Shown here piece by piece: positions 22,616 to 30,799 of a DNA stretch of 32,258 nucleotides. The position numbers and the translations under genes are program-made. The stretch comes from Sphingobacteriaceae bacterium. GTDB taxonomy: Bacteria > Bacteroidota > Bacteroidia > B-17B0 > Aurantibacillaceae. Under the pieces are notes generated by a model that did no database searches, had not been told where the DNA came from, and saw only the letters and a program-made list of their open reading frames with translations. The DNA is taken from positions 1 through 32,258 of the forward strand of contig JAHEYC010000040.1 of the NCBI GenBank assembly GCA_023251775.1, given 5' to 3'. Positions within the stretch are counted from its first letter, which is position 1. Each line of letters starts with the position of its first letter.

Positions 22616-25159
22616 ATGGCACGCGAAACTAAAACAACAGCAAAGCAACCCAGTCTACCTGAGTTGACCACAAAATTCACCTATTTCCCATTCCTTAACC
22701 AAAAGTTAGCCGCTATTCTTATAGGTATTATTGGCTTTACGTTCTACATCACTTCTATCAATGGTGAGTATGCGTTGGATGATGGAATTATCATTCACCA
22801 AAATGATCACGTATTAAAGGGATTCAGGGGTATTCCTGATATTTTGACCAAAGATGCTTACGAAAGTTTTTATCGCCGCATGTGTGCAACCGATCAATTA
22901 GCCGGTGGTCGTTACCGTCCATTATCTGTTGTAAGTTTTGCAGTTGAGCAACAATTTTTGGGTGCGTACAGAAGCGGATTGTACATGCAAGTACGAGATC
23001 TTAACCAAAATAATATTTTAGATGATAAACCTGTACCCCACACATCTGATTGTGGGCGGCCGGAGGTGAATTATGAATTCAACGATTACGTTGATGTGAA
23101 TAATGATGGGGTTGTGCAAGGTAACGAGTGTTACAGTTGTTGGGACTTGAATAAGAATTTTAAGAATGAGTTTGATGAGGACCTTAATGTCGATGGGATC
23201 TTTAATGAAGTAGACTGTCAGGTGTATAGCGCCAAGGTTCGTCACTTTAATAATATTTGGACATTCGCCTTGGGTTGTGTGTTCTTGTATCTAGTATTTG
23301 CAAAATGTTTCTTCCGCAAAAATCCGGATCTTGCATTCTTAGCAGCTTTATTATTTACCATGCATCCTATACACTCGGAAGCAATTGCCAATGTAAAAAG
23401 TCGCGACGAGATATTTTCGTTGATATTCGTCTCGCTCACCTTCCTCTATTCGTTTAAATATATAGAAACAAAGACCTGGAAGGATCTGTTCTGGGCAAGT
23501 TTCATGTTCTTGTTGGCCGTACTTTCAAAAGAGTATGCAGTATTCCTCTTGTTCCTATTGCCATTAGCGGTTTACACATTTACTGAAAATGATATTGATG
23601 TAGGAAAATATCTTAATAAAGATGAGTTCTTAAAACTTTTGAAGACAAAAGAAATGAAGAACGTTCTTATTGTTGGTGGTTTATTTGTGATCGCTGCATT
23701 TTTGATGTTGTACATGAAACGTGATTTTGACATGCACGCAAAACCGGGCGCAAAACCTATCAAATCATTTTGGTTATGGCCATTTGTGTATTTGATACTT
23801 GGCGTTTTTGTAATTGGGCGCACAAATAAATTAAAGAATTTCCATACGTTAATGAGTTGGTTGTATTTTGTGATGTTGGTTTATCTCGCTATGCGTTTAA
23901 TGGCTGTAAAATTAAAACCGGGAGTTCCTGATACAGAGATCTTGAACAATCCATACTTGTTAGCAAATGGCGAAGAACGTTTTGCAACAAAAGGATATGT
24001 GCTTTTAAAATATCTGCAATTATTAATTTTCCCTCATCCATTATCGTCCGATTATTCGTTCCAAACAATTCCTTATCGTCATTTTACCGATTGGGATTTC
24101 TTATTATCTATTGTACTTCATGTGGGAATGTTGATAGGCGCTGTTTATTATACAATTAAAAAACACGTTTTAGGTTTCGCTATCATGACCTATATCATTT
24201 TCGCATTAATGATCGGCAACGTATTAATGGATATTGGTGCCACCATGGGCGAACGTTTGATATTTCACTCGTCCATTGGTTTCTGTATAGGAATGGCTTA
24301 TGTTATTTTGAAAGGATTTGATAAACTCGCAAGCATTCAATTGAATTTACGTCGCTCGGTATTAATTAGTTTTGTATTAGTGGTAGGATTCCTTTTCGGA
24401 TGCAAAACATGGGAGCGTAATTGGGATTGGAAAAACGACGTGACCTTATTTTTGAAAGATGTAAAAACAATGCCACACTCGGTATTAGTATTAGGAAATG
24501 CCGGCGCACGTTGGGTTGATTTGGCCGATACAAAAGAGGTTACCGGAATACAAGTGGTAGGACAGGATTCAACAAAATTCAATGATTATAACGGAACATT
24601 GGTTGTAACCGATGAAGAAGTAAAACAAGGTGGCTATAAAGATAAACGTGAAGCGGCTTTATATAAAGGTATTGCTTTCTTAAAACACGCTATTGAATTA
24701 CATCCGCGTTACGTAAATGGGTATTTGAATTTAGGTTTAGCATACTTTAAATTGCGTAAGGATTTTGAAGCGCTTTACTATTGGAAAAATGCTGAGCGTT
24801 TATATCCGAACAATCCGTATTTAAGGAATTATTATCAAGTATATAGTAATGATCTTAAAAATAGAGGGATCATGGCGTTCAACAGAGGACATATGGATAC
24901 GGCGGCCATTGAGTATAACAAGTGGACGATCTTAGAACCAAATAATCCTGAAGCTTGGTATAATTTGGGAGGCGCTTTCTTTAATACGCGAAAATATTTT
25001 CAAGCCAAACAAGCTTGGGAAAGAACGCTCCAATTAAATCCGGCGCATGCACAAGCAAAACAAAATTTACCAATGGCCAATCAAATAGTGAATCAAATGA
25101 TGATGGCTACTCAACAAGCAACACAACAAGCTCAGGCGCAACCTATAAATTTGAAATAG
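22616..25159 (+). CDS. TMTC-like GT-C membrane protein with TPR tail and an EF-hand-like insertion
   Basis: The 847-residue membrane protein has the layout of TMTC/GT-C glycosyltransferases with TPRs. The first helix (about 32-50) is followed by GEYALDDGIII with the acidic DD pair, GGRYRPLSVVSFAVEQQFLG, a row of membrane helices including LAALLFTMHPIHSEAIANVKSRDE (about 240-262), and a C-terminal part with TPRs (HPRYVNGYLNLGLAYFKL, NPEAWYNLGGAFFNTRKY). Between FLGAY and VRHFNN, where TMTC proteins normally continue directly, lies an insertion (about 117-205) with four calcium-loop-like segments and four cysteines. The tail is Gln-rich. A lipid-linked sugar donor and protein acceptor are likely by family, but unproven. 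It leads a four-gene operon. Confidence 0.8.
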   Translation: MARETKTTAKQPSLPELTTKFTYFPFLNQKLAAILIGIIGFTFYITSINGEYALDDGIIIHQNDHVLKGFRGIPDILTKDAYESFYRRMCATDQLAGGRYRPLSVVSFAVEQQFLGAYRSGLYMQVRDLNQNNILDDKPVPHTSDCGRPEVNYEFNDYVDVNNDGVVQGNECYSCWDLNKNFKNEFDEDLNVDGIFNEVDCQVYSAKVRHFNNIWTFALGCVFLYLVFAKCFFRKNPDLAFLAALLFTMHPIHSEAIANVKSRDEIFSLIFVSLTFLYSFKYIETKTWKDLFWASFMFLLAVLSKEYAVFLLFLLPLAVYTFTENDIDVGKYLNKDEFLKLLKTKEMKNVLIVGGLFVIAAFLMLYMKRDFDMHAKPGAKPIKSFWLWPFVYLILGVFVIGRTNKLKNFHTLMSWLYFVMLVYLAMRLMAVKLKPGVPDTEILNNPYLLANGEERFATKGYVLLKYLQLLIFPHPLSSDYSFQTIPYRHFTDWDFLLSIVLHVGMLIGAVYYTIKKHVLGFAIMTYIIFALMIGNVLMDIGATMGERLIFHSSIGFCIGMAYVILKGFDKLASIQLNLRRSVLISFVLVVGFLFGCKTWERNWDWKNDVTLFLKDVKTMPHSVLVLGNAGARWVDLADTKEVTGIQVVGQDSTKFNDYNGTLVVTDEEVKQGGYKDKREAALYKGIAFLKHAIELHPRYVNGYLNLGLAYFKLRKDFEALYYWKNAERLYPNNPYLRNYYQVYSNDLKNRGIMAFNRGHMDTAAIEYNKWTILEPNNPEAWYNLGGAFFNTRKYFQAKQAWERTLQLNPAHAQAKQNLPMANQIVNQMMMATQQATQQAQAQPINLK

Positions 25160-25163
25160 AGAT

Positions 25164-25559
25164 ATGAGAAAAGTTTTCTTTGGATCTTTTTTAGCCATGT
25201 GTTTTTTTGCAAGCGCGCAAAATCCACAAATGATCAATACATTAGAAATTGAACCGGGAAGTACCGGATTAACCAGCAAAAATCTATTCAACGATAGTTT
25301 ATGCAGCAGTTTTTGCTTGATCATTAAAAATGAGGTAAAAGGACACAAGCACATGAAGCATAGTGAACATGTGATCGTTCAAAGTGGAGAAGCGGTGATG
25401 CGTTTAGGCGAAAAAGAATTTACGATTAAAGAAGGCGATGTTATTTTTATTCCAAAAGGAACTGTGCATTCGGTTATTGTAAAAGGTAAAAAACCTTTGA
25501 AGGTATTAAGCATTCAATCGCCTTATTTCAATGGCGATGACCGTGTGATGGTGGAATAA
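25164..25559 (+). CDS. Exported cupin-domain protein
   Basis: The 131-residue protein has a signal peptide (MRKVFFGSFLAMCFFASAQ) and one small cupin barrel. The metal-binding motif is visible as GHKHMKHSEHVIVQSGEAVM (cupin motif 1 with three His) and GDVIFIPKGTVHSV (motif 2 with His). It may bind a metal and a small ligand in the periplasm or be an enzyme; substrate unknown. It begins 4 nt after the TMTC-like gene and its TAA directly precedes the pfkB ATG, so it is embedded in the operon. Confidence 0.85.
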   Translation: MRKVFFGSFLAMCFFASAQNPQMINTLEIEPGSTGLTSKNLFNDSLCSSFCLIIKNEVKGHKHMKHSEHVIVQSGEAVMRLGEKEFTIKEGDVIFIPKGTVHSVIVKGKKPLKVLSIQSPYFNGDDRVMVE

Positions 25560-26495
25560 ATGAGCTTCAAGATAGTTACTATAACCCTTTCGCCTTGTCT
25601 TGATAAAAGCACAATCGTAGAAAAATTCGTTCCCGAAAAAAAATTAAAATGTTCGTACCCCATGTTCGAAGCGGGTGGTGGAGGTATTAATGTTTCGCGC
25701 GCCTTGCGCAATTTTAAAACCGATTCGCTTTGCATTTATATTTCGGGAGGCTATACCGGTAAAATTTTAAATAGTTTGGTTCATCACGAGAAATTGAATG
25801 CAGCAACTGTGACCAGTGATGCCTATACCCGCGAAAATTTTATTGTCTTCGAAAATCAAACGCATTTACAATTTAGGTTTGGCATGCCGGTAAATCCTGT
25901 TCCTAAAAAGGAATGGAAAGAAGTGATGGCACGTTTAAAAAAAGTGAAAGCAAAGTATTTAGTTTTGAGTGGAAGTGTATGGCCAAACATAGATCATGAC
26001 TTCTTTGTAGAACTCAATACGTATATCAAAAAGAATAAAGTCAACTTTGTGGTCGATACCGCCGGCAATGCGCTGCGCTCGGTTCTGAGTACGGGTGCGT
26101 TTCTTATCAAACCAAATCAAAATGAATTCTCGCAGTTATTCGGTAACAAACAATTGAATGTGAAACAAATTGTTGTGAAGGCAAAACAATTGGTAAAAAA
26201 AGGGAAAGTGCAAAATATTCTTGTCTCACTTGGTGAAGAAGGTGCGGTATTGATAAATAAAGAAAGCGCCTTGCAATTTGTGGCACCAAAATTAAACATC
26301 AAAAGTACGGTTGGCGCAGGAGATACGATGGTAGCGGGGATGGTTTATCAATTACATAAAGGACAAAGCATTTCTGAAGCTGTAAAATTTGGTGTTGCTT
26401 GTGGATCGGCCACTACCATTAATTCGGGAATGCAATTAGGAACTCTTACCGGCGCAAAAAAATTGTTGGGCCGCATAAAAATAAAAAAACTCTAA
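25560..26495 (+). CDS. pfkB: 6-phosphofructokinase 2 (PfkB family)
   Basis: This cytoplasmic sugar kinase converts fructose 6-phosphate and ATP to fructose 1,6-bisphosphate. The 311-residue sequence follows E. coli PfkB (309) closely: TLSPCLDKSTI at the start, PEKKLKCSYPMFEAGGGGINVSRAL (26-49), LVLSGSVWP, a KPNQNEF segment and STVGAGDTMVAGM, with the catalytic base Asp255. The likeness is closer to PfkB than to 1-phosphofructokinase or tagatose-6-phosphate kinase, but these activities overlap in the family. Its ATG immediately follows the cupin stop, and the transporter gene follows after 3 nt, so translation is probably coupled along the operon. Confidence 0.88.
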   Translation: MSFKIVTITLSPCLDKSTIVEKFVPEKKLKCSYPMFEAGGGGINVSRALRNFKTDSLCIYISGGYTGKILNSLVHHEKLNAATVTSDAYTRENFIVFENQTHLQFRFGMPVNPVPKKEWKEVMARLKKVKAKYLVLSGSVWPNIDHDFFVELNTYIKKNKVNFVVDTAGNALRSVLSTGAFLIKPNQNEFSQLFGNKQLNVKQIVVKAKQLVKKGKVQNILVSLGEEGAVLINKESALQFVAPKLNIKSTVGAGDTMVAGMVYQLHKGQSISEAVKFGVACGSATTINSGMQLGTLTGAKKLLGRIKIKKL

Positions 26496-26498
26496 GTC

Positions 26499-27470
26499 GT
26501 GTCGAAAAAACGATTGATGATAATTAGTTTGATCGTAAGTGTGCTGCTGCTCGCAGTAAAATTCACAGCTTATTTTCTAACACACTCCAATGCTATTTTA
26601 ACCGATGCGGTAGAATCTATTGTGAATGTTGTTGCGGGATCTTTTGCCTTGTTCGGAATTTATTATGCCAGCAAACCTGCTGATGCGGATCATCCATACG
26701 GACATGGAAAGATCGAATTCTTTTCTTCGGGTTTTGAAGGTGGAATGATCACCATTGCCGGAATTGGAATGATGGCAAAAGGTGTTATCGCTTTTTTTCA
26801 AAAGGATGAAGTGCATTCGGTGGATCTGGGAATTTATTTATCGCTGTTTGCAGGAAGTGTAAATTACTTAGTTGGATTTTTGATCGTGAAGAAGGGAAAA
26901 GCAGGACATTCAGATCTTATGATCGCCAGTGGAAAGCATTTAATAAGTGATGCAATTTCGAGTGGAGGATTAGTGATTGGATTAGCGCTGGTGTATTTTA
27001 CAAACATCATTTGGATAGATTACGCTGTGGCTGTTCTGTTTGGCGCTTACATTACGTTTTCGGGATTTCGTATCTTAAAAGAATCGGTTTTCAATTTATT
27101 AGATCAAGCTGATCATGACAAGATAGATCATGTGATAACGATCTTAAATAATAATCGTCGCGAAAATTGGATCGACATTCACAATTTAAGGATCTTAAAA
27201 TACGGATCGGTATTGCATGTGGATTGTCATGTTACATTGCCTTGGTACAATAATCTACAACAAACACATGATGAAATTGATGCGATAGAAAAACTAGTAA
27301 GTAAAGAATCGCCTCACGATGTTGAATTTTTTATTCACGCCGATCCATGCTTACCAATTTCGTGCGCTATTTGTCAGGTAAAAAATTGTCCTGAGCGCAA
27401 ACATGAGTTTACGAAAAAACTAACATGGGGAATAAACAATGTTCTTCCCGACAGAAAGCATCAATTATAA
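26499..27470 (+). CDS. Cation diffusion facilitator family transporter
   Basis: This is an inner-membrane antiporter that exports divalent metals (zinc, iron or manganese type) against protons. It starts at GTG. About six helices span residues 8-210. Metal-site elements are TDAVES (Asp36, where zinc transporters often have His/Asp), DADHPYGHGKIEFF (64-75) and HLISD (His147, Asp151). The cytoplasmic domain (about 212-290) has HNLRILKYGSVLHVDCHVTLPW. The C-terminal end is Cys-rich (PCLPISCAICQVKNCPERKHEF) and may bind metal. The metal cannot be assigned with certainty. It ends the operon and converges with the universal stress gene, only 3 nt apart, with no visible terminator. Confidence 0.9.
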   Translation: MSKKRLMIISLIVSVLLLAVKFTAYFLTHSNAILTDAVESIVNVVAGSFALFGIYYASKPADADHPYGHGKIEFFSSGFEGGMITIAGIGMMAKGVIAFFQKDEVHSVDLGIYLSLFAGSVNYLVGFLIVKKGKAGHSDLMIASGKHLISDAISSGGLVIGLALVYFTNIIWIDYAVAVLFGAYITFSGFRILKESVFNLLDQADHDKIDHVITILNNNRRENWIDIHNLRILKYGSVLHVDCHVTLPWYNNLQQTHDEIDAIEKLVSKESPHDVEFFIHADPCLPISCAICQVKNCPERKHEFTKKLTWGINNVLPDRKHQL

Positions 27471-27473
27471 AAT

Positions 27474-28367
27474 TTAAAACGGTACTCCCGCAGTTCCTCC
27501 TGTATCTAGATCACCGCTAATTTCAGGTTGAATTGAAATGATAGGGATCTTAGCAGTGTGCACGATCTCGTGATCGTAAGTACTTAAAATACCTCGCGCG
27601 CCATCTAATTTTTGATCTGTCATAGTAACGATCATATCATTCTTATGTTTTTTGGCAAAACTGATGGTCTTGCTTACACGATGATTTGTTTTATCAATAA
27701 AATGTTCGCAAAGCACGCCCTTCTTTTCGCAAAGTGCAGCAATTTGTTTGGCCACAATTTCCAATTTGAATTTATCGGCTTTTTCATCTTCATCGTAAAT
27801 ACCTAATACGGTTACTTTGGCGCTAAATGCTTTTGCTAATCCAATAACGTAATTTACTTTTTGACGGGAGTGATCAGAAAAATCAATTGGCATTAAGATA
27901 CTTTGGTAACCTTTTTTGCTTACAAGATCTTTAATGGTCATAACCGGAACCGGTGCTTTAGTAATTAAACGATAGGCTGTGCTTCCAAGGAAAAGATCCG
28001 ATTTTGAATCTTTACCTTGAGTACCCATCACAATAAGATCAATTTTATTTTCTTCGACAAGATTTACCAATTCAGTGGTGATATTGCCTGTAGAAACGAT
28101 CGTCTTTGGTGTAATGCCATAATCCTTACGAATTTTTGCCGCAACATCACTTAAGCGTTCATTCACCATATCTACAACCACTTTATTCGACTTAAGTTTC
28201 ATCAACGGTAAAATAATATCTACCAATTCAGATTTATTGATCACGTGTATCAAATAAAGATCGGCTTTGATAAGTGAAGCAATAAATGCAGCGTGACTAA
28301 CAGCTTTATCTGCGTTTGCCGAAAAATCGTACGGCAACATGATGCGTTTAACTTTAAAATTGATCAT
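27474..28367 (-). CDS. Universal stress protein with two UspA domains
   Basis: The 297-residue cytoplasmic protein consists of two UspA domains: residues 1-140, starting KRIMLPYDFSANADKAVSHA, and 147-285, starting YQSILMPIDFSDHSRQKV. The first carries the ATP-binding pattern GTQGKDSKSDLFLGST. In the second this pattern is degraded (MTDQKLDGARGILSTYDHE), so only the first half is likely to bind nucleotide. It follows kynA after 22 nt on the same strand and may share its transcript. A function in stress adaptation is known for the family, not for this member. Confidence 0.9.
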   Translation of the reverse strand: MINFKVKRIMLPYDFSANADKAVSHAAFIASLIKADLYLIHVINKSELVDIILPLMKLKSNKVVVDMVNERLSDVAAKIRKDYGITPKTIVSTGNITTELVNLVEENKIDLIVMGTQGKDSKSDLFLGSTAYRLITKAPVPVMTIKDLVSKKGYQSILMPIDFSDHSRQKVNYVIGLAKAFSAKVTVLGIYDEDEKADKFKLEIVAKQIAALCEKKGVLCEHFIDKTNHRVSKTISFAKKHKNDMIVTMTDQKLDGARGILSTYDHEIVHTAKIPIISIQPEISGDLDTGGTAGVPF

Positions 28368-28389
28368 AGTTATTTAGTTTTAATTTAAT

Positions 28390-29337
28390 TTATAATTTTT
28401 TATAGCCTTCAAGATTATCAACACCCCAGTTCTTTAATTCCTCTTCGTTCCATAAACTTGGGAAGAAAATGCGTCGCTGATATTTTGGATGCATGTATTT
28501 ATGCCAATCACTTCCACCGGTAGCTTCTGCTTTTTTTGGTCCACTATCTAAATATTTTGCTGCAGCATTATAGTGATTCATTACCCAACGAATATTTACG
28601 GTATGATCGTAATGACGCATGGCATTAATGAGGCCTTTATTATTTTTTTCGTTGTCGGGAAGTAATTTGTATTTGGTATAAAGATTAATGGTATTGAACT
28701 CTTCCATTTTTTGAAGAAAGAAATGTTTATATTTATTTTCGAAGTTCTGAACTAACGGACTTTTCTTTCCTGTTGCATGATCTTTTCCGGCCGCTTGCCA
28801 ATATAAATGGTCGTAAGCGTGCTCGTAGGGCGTATTGCGATCGATGGTGGCACGAAAACGGAAATCGATGAGGTTAATTAATTCGGTGGAACCAAATTCT
28901 ATTAAACGGTATTGCGCACTTTGAAAACCGCTGGCCGGTGTTAAAGCATTTCTAAATTTCATGTACTGATCCACATCCATACCATCACCCATAATGGTGA
29001 ACGAATTTGAAAGCATATCAAAATATCTGCTGATGCGATCTAAATGCTTGGTGAATTTTTCAGGTGAAATATTTGTAGTGTGTGCTACCTGATCCATTTC
29101 CCATAAGATCATTTTAAATAACAACTCATTTATTTGATGGTACATGATAAATACCATTTCATCGGGCAAAGTGGTGCGCTGAATTTGTAAGCCTAAAAGA
29201 GCTTCCGTTTGAATATAATCCCAATAGGTCATTTGTTTGGTCCACATTAAGCCATCTAAATGAATATTCACATCCTGGTTGATGGCTTTATATTTCTCTT
29301 CTAAACGCTCAACTAATTTTTGCTGTGCTTCGTTCAT
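28390..29337 (-). CDS. kynA: Tryptophan 2,3-dioxygenase
   Basis: This heme enzyme opens the indole ring of L-tryptophan with O2 to give N-formylkynurenine, the first step of the kynurenine pathway. Family features are YWDYIQTEALLGLQ (38-51), MYHQINELLFKMI with active-site His67, YGSTELINLIDFRFR-like helix residues, WVMNHYNAAAKYLD with His255 as the likely heme ligand, and ATGGSDWHKYMHPK. The 315-residue length fits bacterial members. It follows kmo after 11 nt, so the two steps are coexpressed. A formamidase for the intermediate product is not seen in the window. Confidence 0.95.
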   Translation of the reverse strand: MNEAQQKLVERLEEKYKAINQDVNIHLDGLMWTKQMTYWDYIQTEALLGLQIQRTTLPDEMVFIMYHQINELLFKMILWEMDQVAHTTNISPEKFTKHLDRISRYFDMLSNSFTIMGDGMDVDQYMKFRNALTPASGFQSAQYRLIEFGSTELINLIDFRFRATIDRNTPYEHAYDHLYWQAAGKDHATGKKSPLVQNFENKYKHFFLQKMEEFNTINLYTKYKLLPDNEKNNKGLINAMRHYDHTVNIRWVMNHYNAAAKYLDSGPKKAEATGGSDWHKYMHPKYQRRIFFPSLWNEEELKNWGVDNLEGYKKL

Positions 29338-29348
29338 ATGCTTAGTAA

Positions 29349-30704
29349 TTAATGTTTTATTTTTTCACCAAAAGATCGGTGTATGAAATTGTCAATATCC
29401 TGTGGACTGGTTTCATTAGTGATATTGTTTTGTAAAATAAGATCCAAAATTATTCGGTCTTGCTCTTTTCCTTTATTTAAAGCTACATTGTATTCTACAT
29501 CACTAAAAGATACCATAGAATACATGGGGAAATAATTTCCCGGATACAATTCGGCCATGCGTCGTTCAACTTTTTGTTGGAGTAAAAAAACAGGATCAGC
29601 AACTTTATCGCGCATCACAATATAATTCAACATCGATAGATCTTGCACTGCATCGCCATTTGGTTTTCTAATGATCTCATATTCTTTAAAGATCTCGGTC
29701 CAATTTTCCTTATGTTTTTTCATCAACGAAAACAGAACAGAGCAATCTTCAAAACCGGCGTTCATCCCTTGTCCGAAAAATGGAACGGTAGCATGTGCCG
29801 CATCTCCCATTAATGCAACTTTACCATGTGTCCAAGGGAAACAACGAATAATAGCAAGCGAAGCTAAGGGATGATCTTCCCAAGCATCGGCAATGTTTGG
29901 CATCATATCAAAAAAATCAGGAAAAACAGTTTTGAAAAAAGTATTTACTTTTTCTTTTGAGGTGAGATTATTAAAACAATGTTCGTGGTTCTCGAATGGC
30001 ATGAATAAAGTACAAGTAAAAGAACCATCAAAATTCGGAAGTGCGATCAACATAAATCGTCCGCGTGGCCAAATGTGTAAGGTATTTTTTTCTAATTTAT
30101 AACTTCCATCTGTGTTTGCCGGCAATAATATTTCGCGATAGCCATCTTCAATATAGTTCTGACTATAGGCAAAACGATCGGTAATTTGAAATGCATTATA
30201 ACGGATTGCAGAAAACGCTCCATCAGTTCCAAACACAACATCAGAGGTGTGATCACTTAATTTTCCGGTTTCAGTATTTTTTAAACGAACGGTTCCGTTC
30301 TTAAGATCAGCGCCAATACATTCTTCGCTAAATTTTATTTGAGCGTTTCCTTCACGTTCGGCAATATCCATTAATTTACAATTGATCTCGCCGCGCGAAA
30401 CCGAATAAATGGCTTGGTTATTTATTCCATAAGGTTGATAGGTCTTTTTTCCATCAAGTGCATGCATGGTTCGTCCATACATTGGAATTGAAATTTTTCT
30501 GATCTCATCGCCAATTCCCATTTCGTCCAAAGCTTTCCATCCGCGAAACGACATGGCAAGATTAATTGATTTTCCGGCCGAGATCTTTGCTTTACGCATA
30601 TCGGTGCGGCGTTCGAATACATTTACCTTATAGCCTTGCTTTGATAAATAAACAGCCCATAACGAACCTACTAATCCTGAACCTATAATGGTGGCTTGTT
30701 TCAT
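29349..30704 (-). CDS. kmo: Kynurenine 3-monooxygenase
   Basis: This FAD-dependent enzyme hydroxylates L-kynurenine to 3-hydroxykynurenine using NADPH and O2. The N-terminal dinucleotide-binding motif is IIGSGLVGSLWAVYL (6-20). FERRTDMRK follows as the second strand, then SAGKSINLAMSFRGWKAL (42-59), typical of KMO. The FAD-binding GDAAHATVPFFGQGMNAGFED begins at about residue 300. A hydrophobic C-terminal membrane anchor as in the eukaryotic enzyme is absent, as usual for bacteria. It is the first gene of the kmo-kynA(-usp) group. 3-hydroxykynurenine could feed 3-hydroxyanthranilate and NAD synthesis or degradation. Confidence 0.95.
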   Translation of the reverse strand: MKQATIIGSGLVGSLWAVYLSKQGYKVNVFERRTDMRKAKISAGKSINLAMSFRGWKALDEMGIGDEIRKISIPMYGRTMHALDGKKTYQPYGINNQAIYSVSRGEINCKLMDIAEREGNAQIKFSEECIGADLKNGTVRLKNTETGKLSDHTSDVVFGTDGAFSAIRYNAFQITDRFAYSQNYIEDGYREILLPANTDGSYKLEKNTLHIWPRGRFMLIALPNFDGSFTCTLFMPFENHEHCFNNLTSKEKVNTFFKTVFPDFFDMMPNIADAWEDHPLASLAIIRCFPWTHGKVALMGDAAHATVPFFGQGMNAGFEDCSVLFSLMKKHKENWTEIFKEYEIIRKPNGDAVQDLSMLNYIVMRDKVADPVFLLQQKVERRMAELYPGNYFPMYSMVSFSDVEYNVALNKGKEQDRIILDLILQNNITNETSPQDIDNFIHRSFGEKIKH

Positions 30705-30725
30705 AAACTATCTTCACAAACGGCG

Positions 30726-30733
30726 CAAAAATG
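30726..30733 (-). promoter_or_regulatory. Possible -7 box of kmo inside a small palindrome
   Basis: The minus strand reads CATTTTTG, one base from TAnnTTTG, 21 nt before the kmo ATG. It overlaps the palindrome GCGCA-AAAA-TGCGC (30723-30736), which might be an operator. Weak evidence. Confidence 0.25.
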
Positions 30734-30799
30734 CGCATGTAATTAATACCGTGAAATTAAAGGATTTGAAGGGCTTTTAAAAATAAAAAGGCTTAAAAT

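Noticed and set aside
25067-25354. 95-codon minus-strand frame
   Set aside because: Antisense to the TMTC-like gene end and the cupin start; no features of its own.
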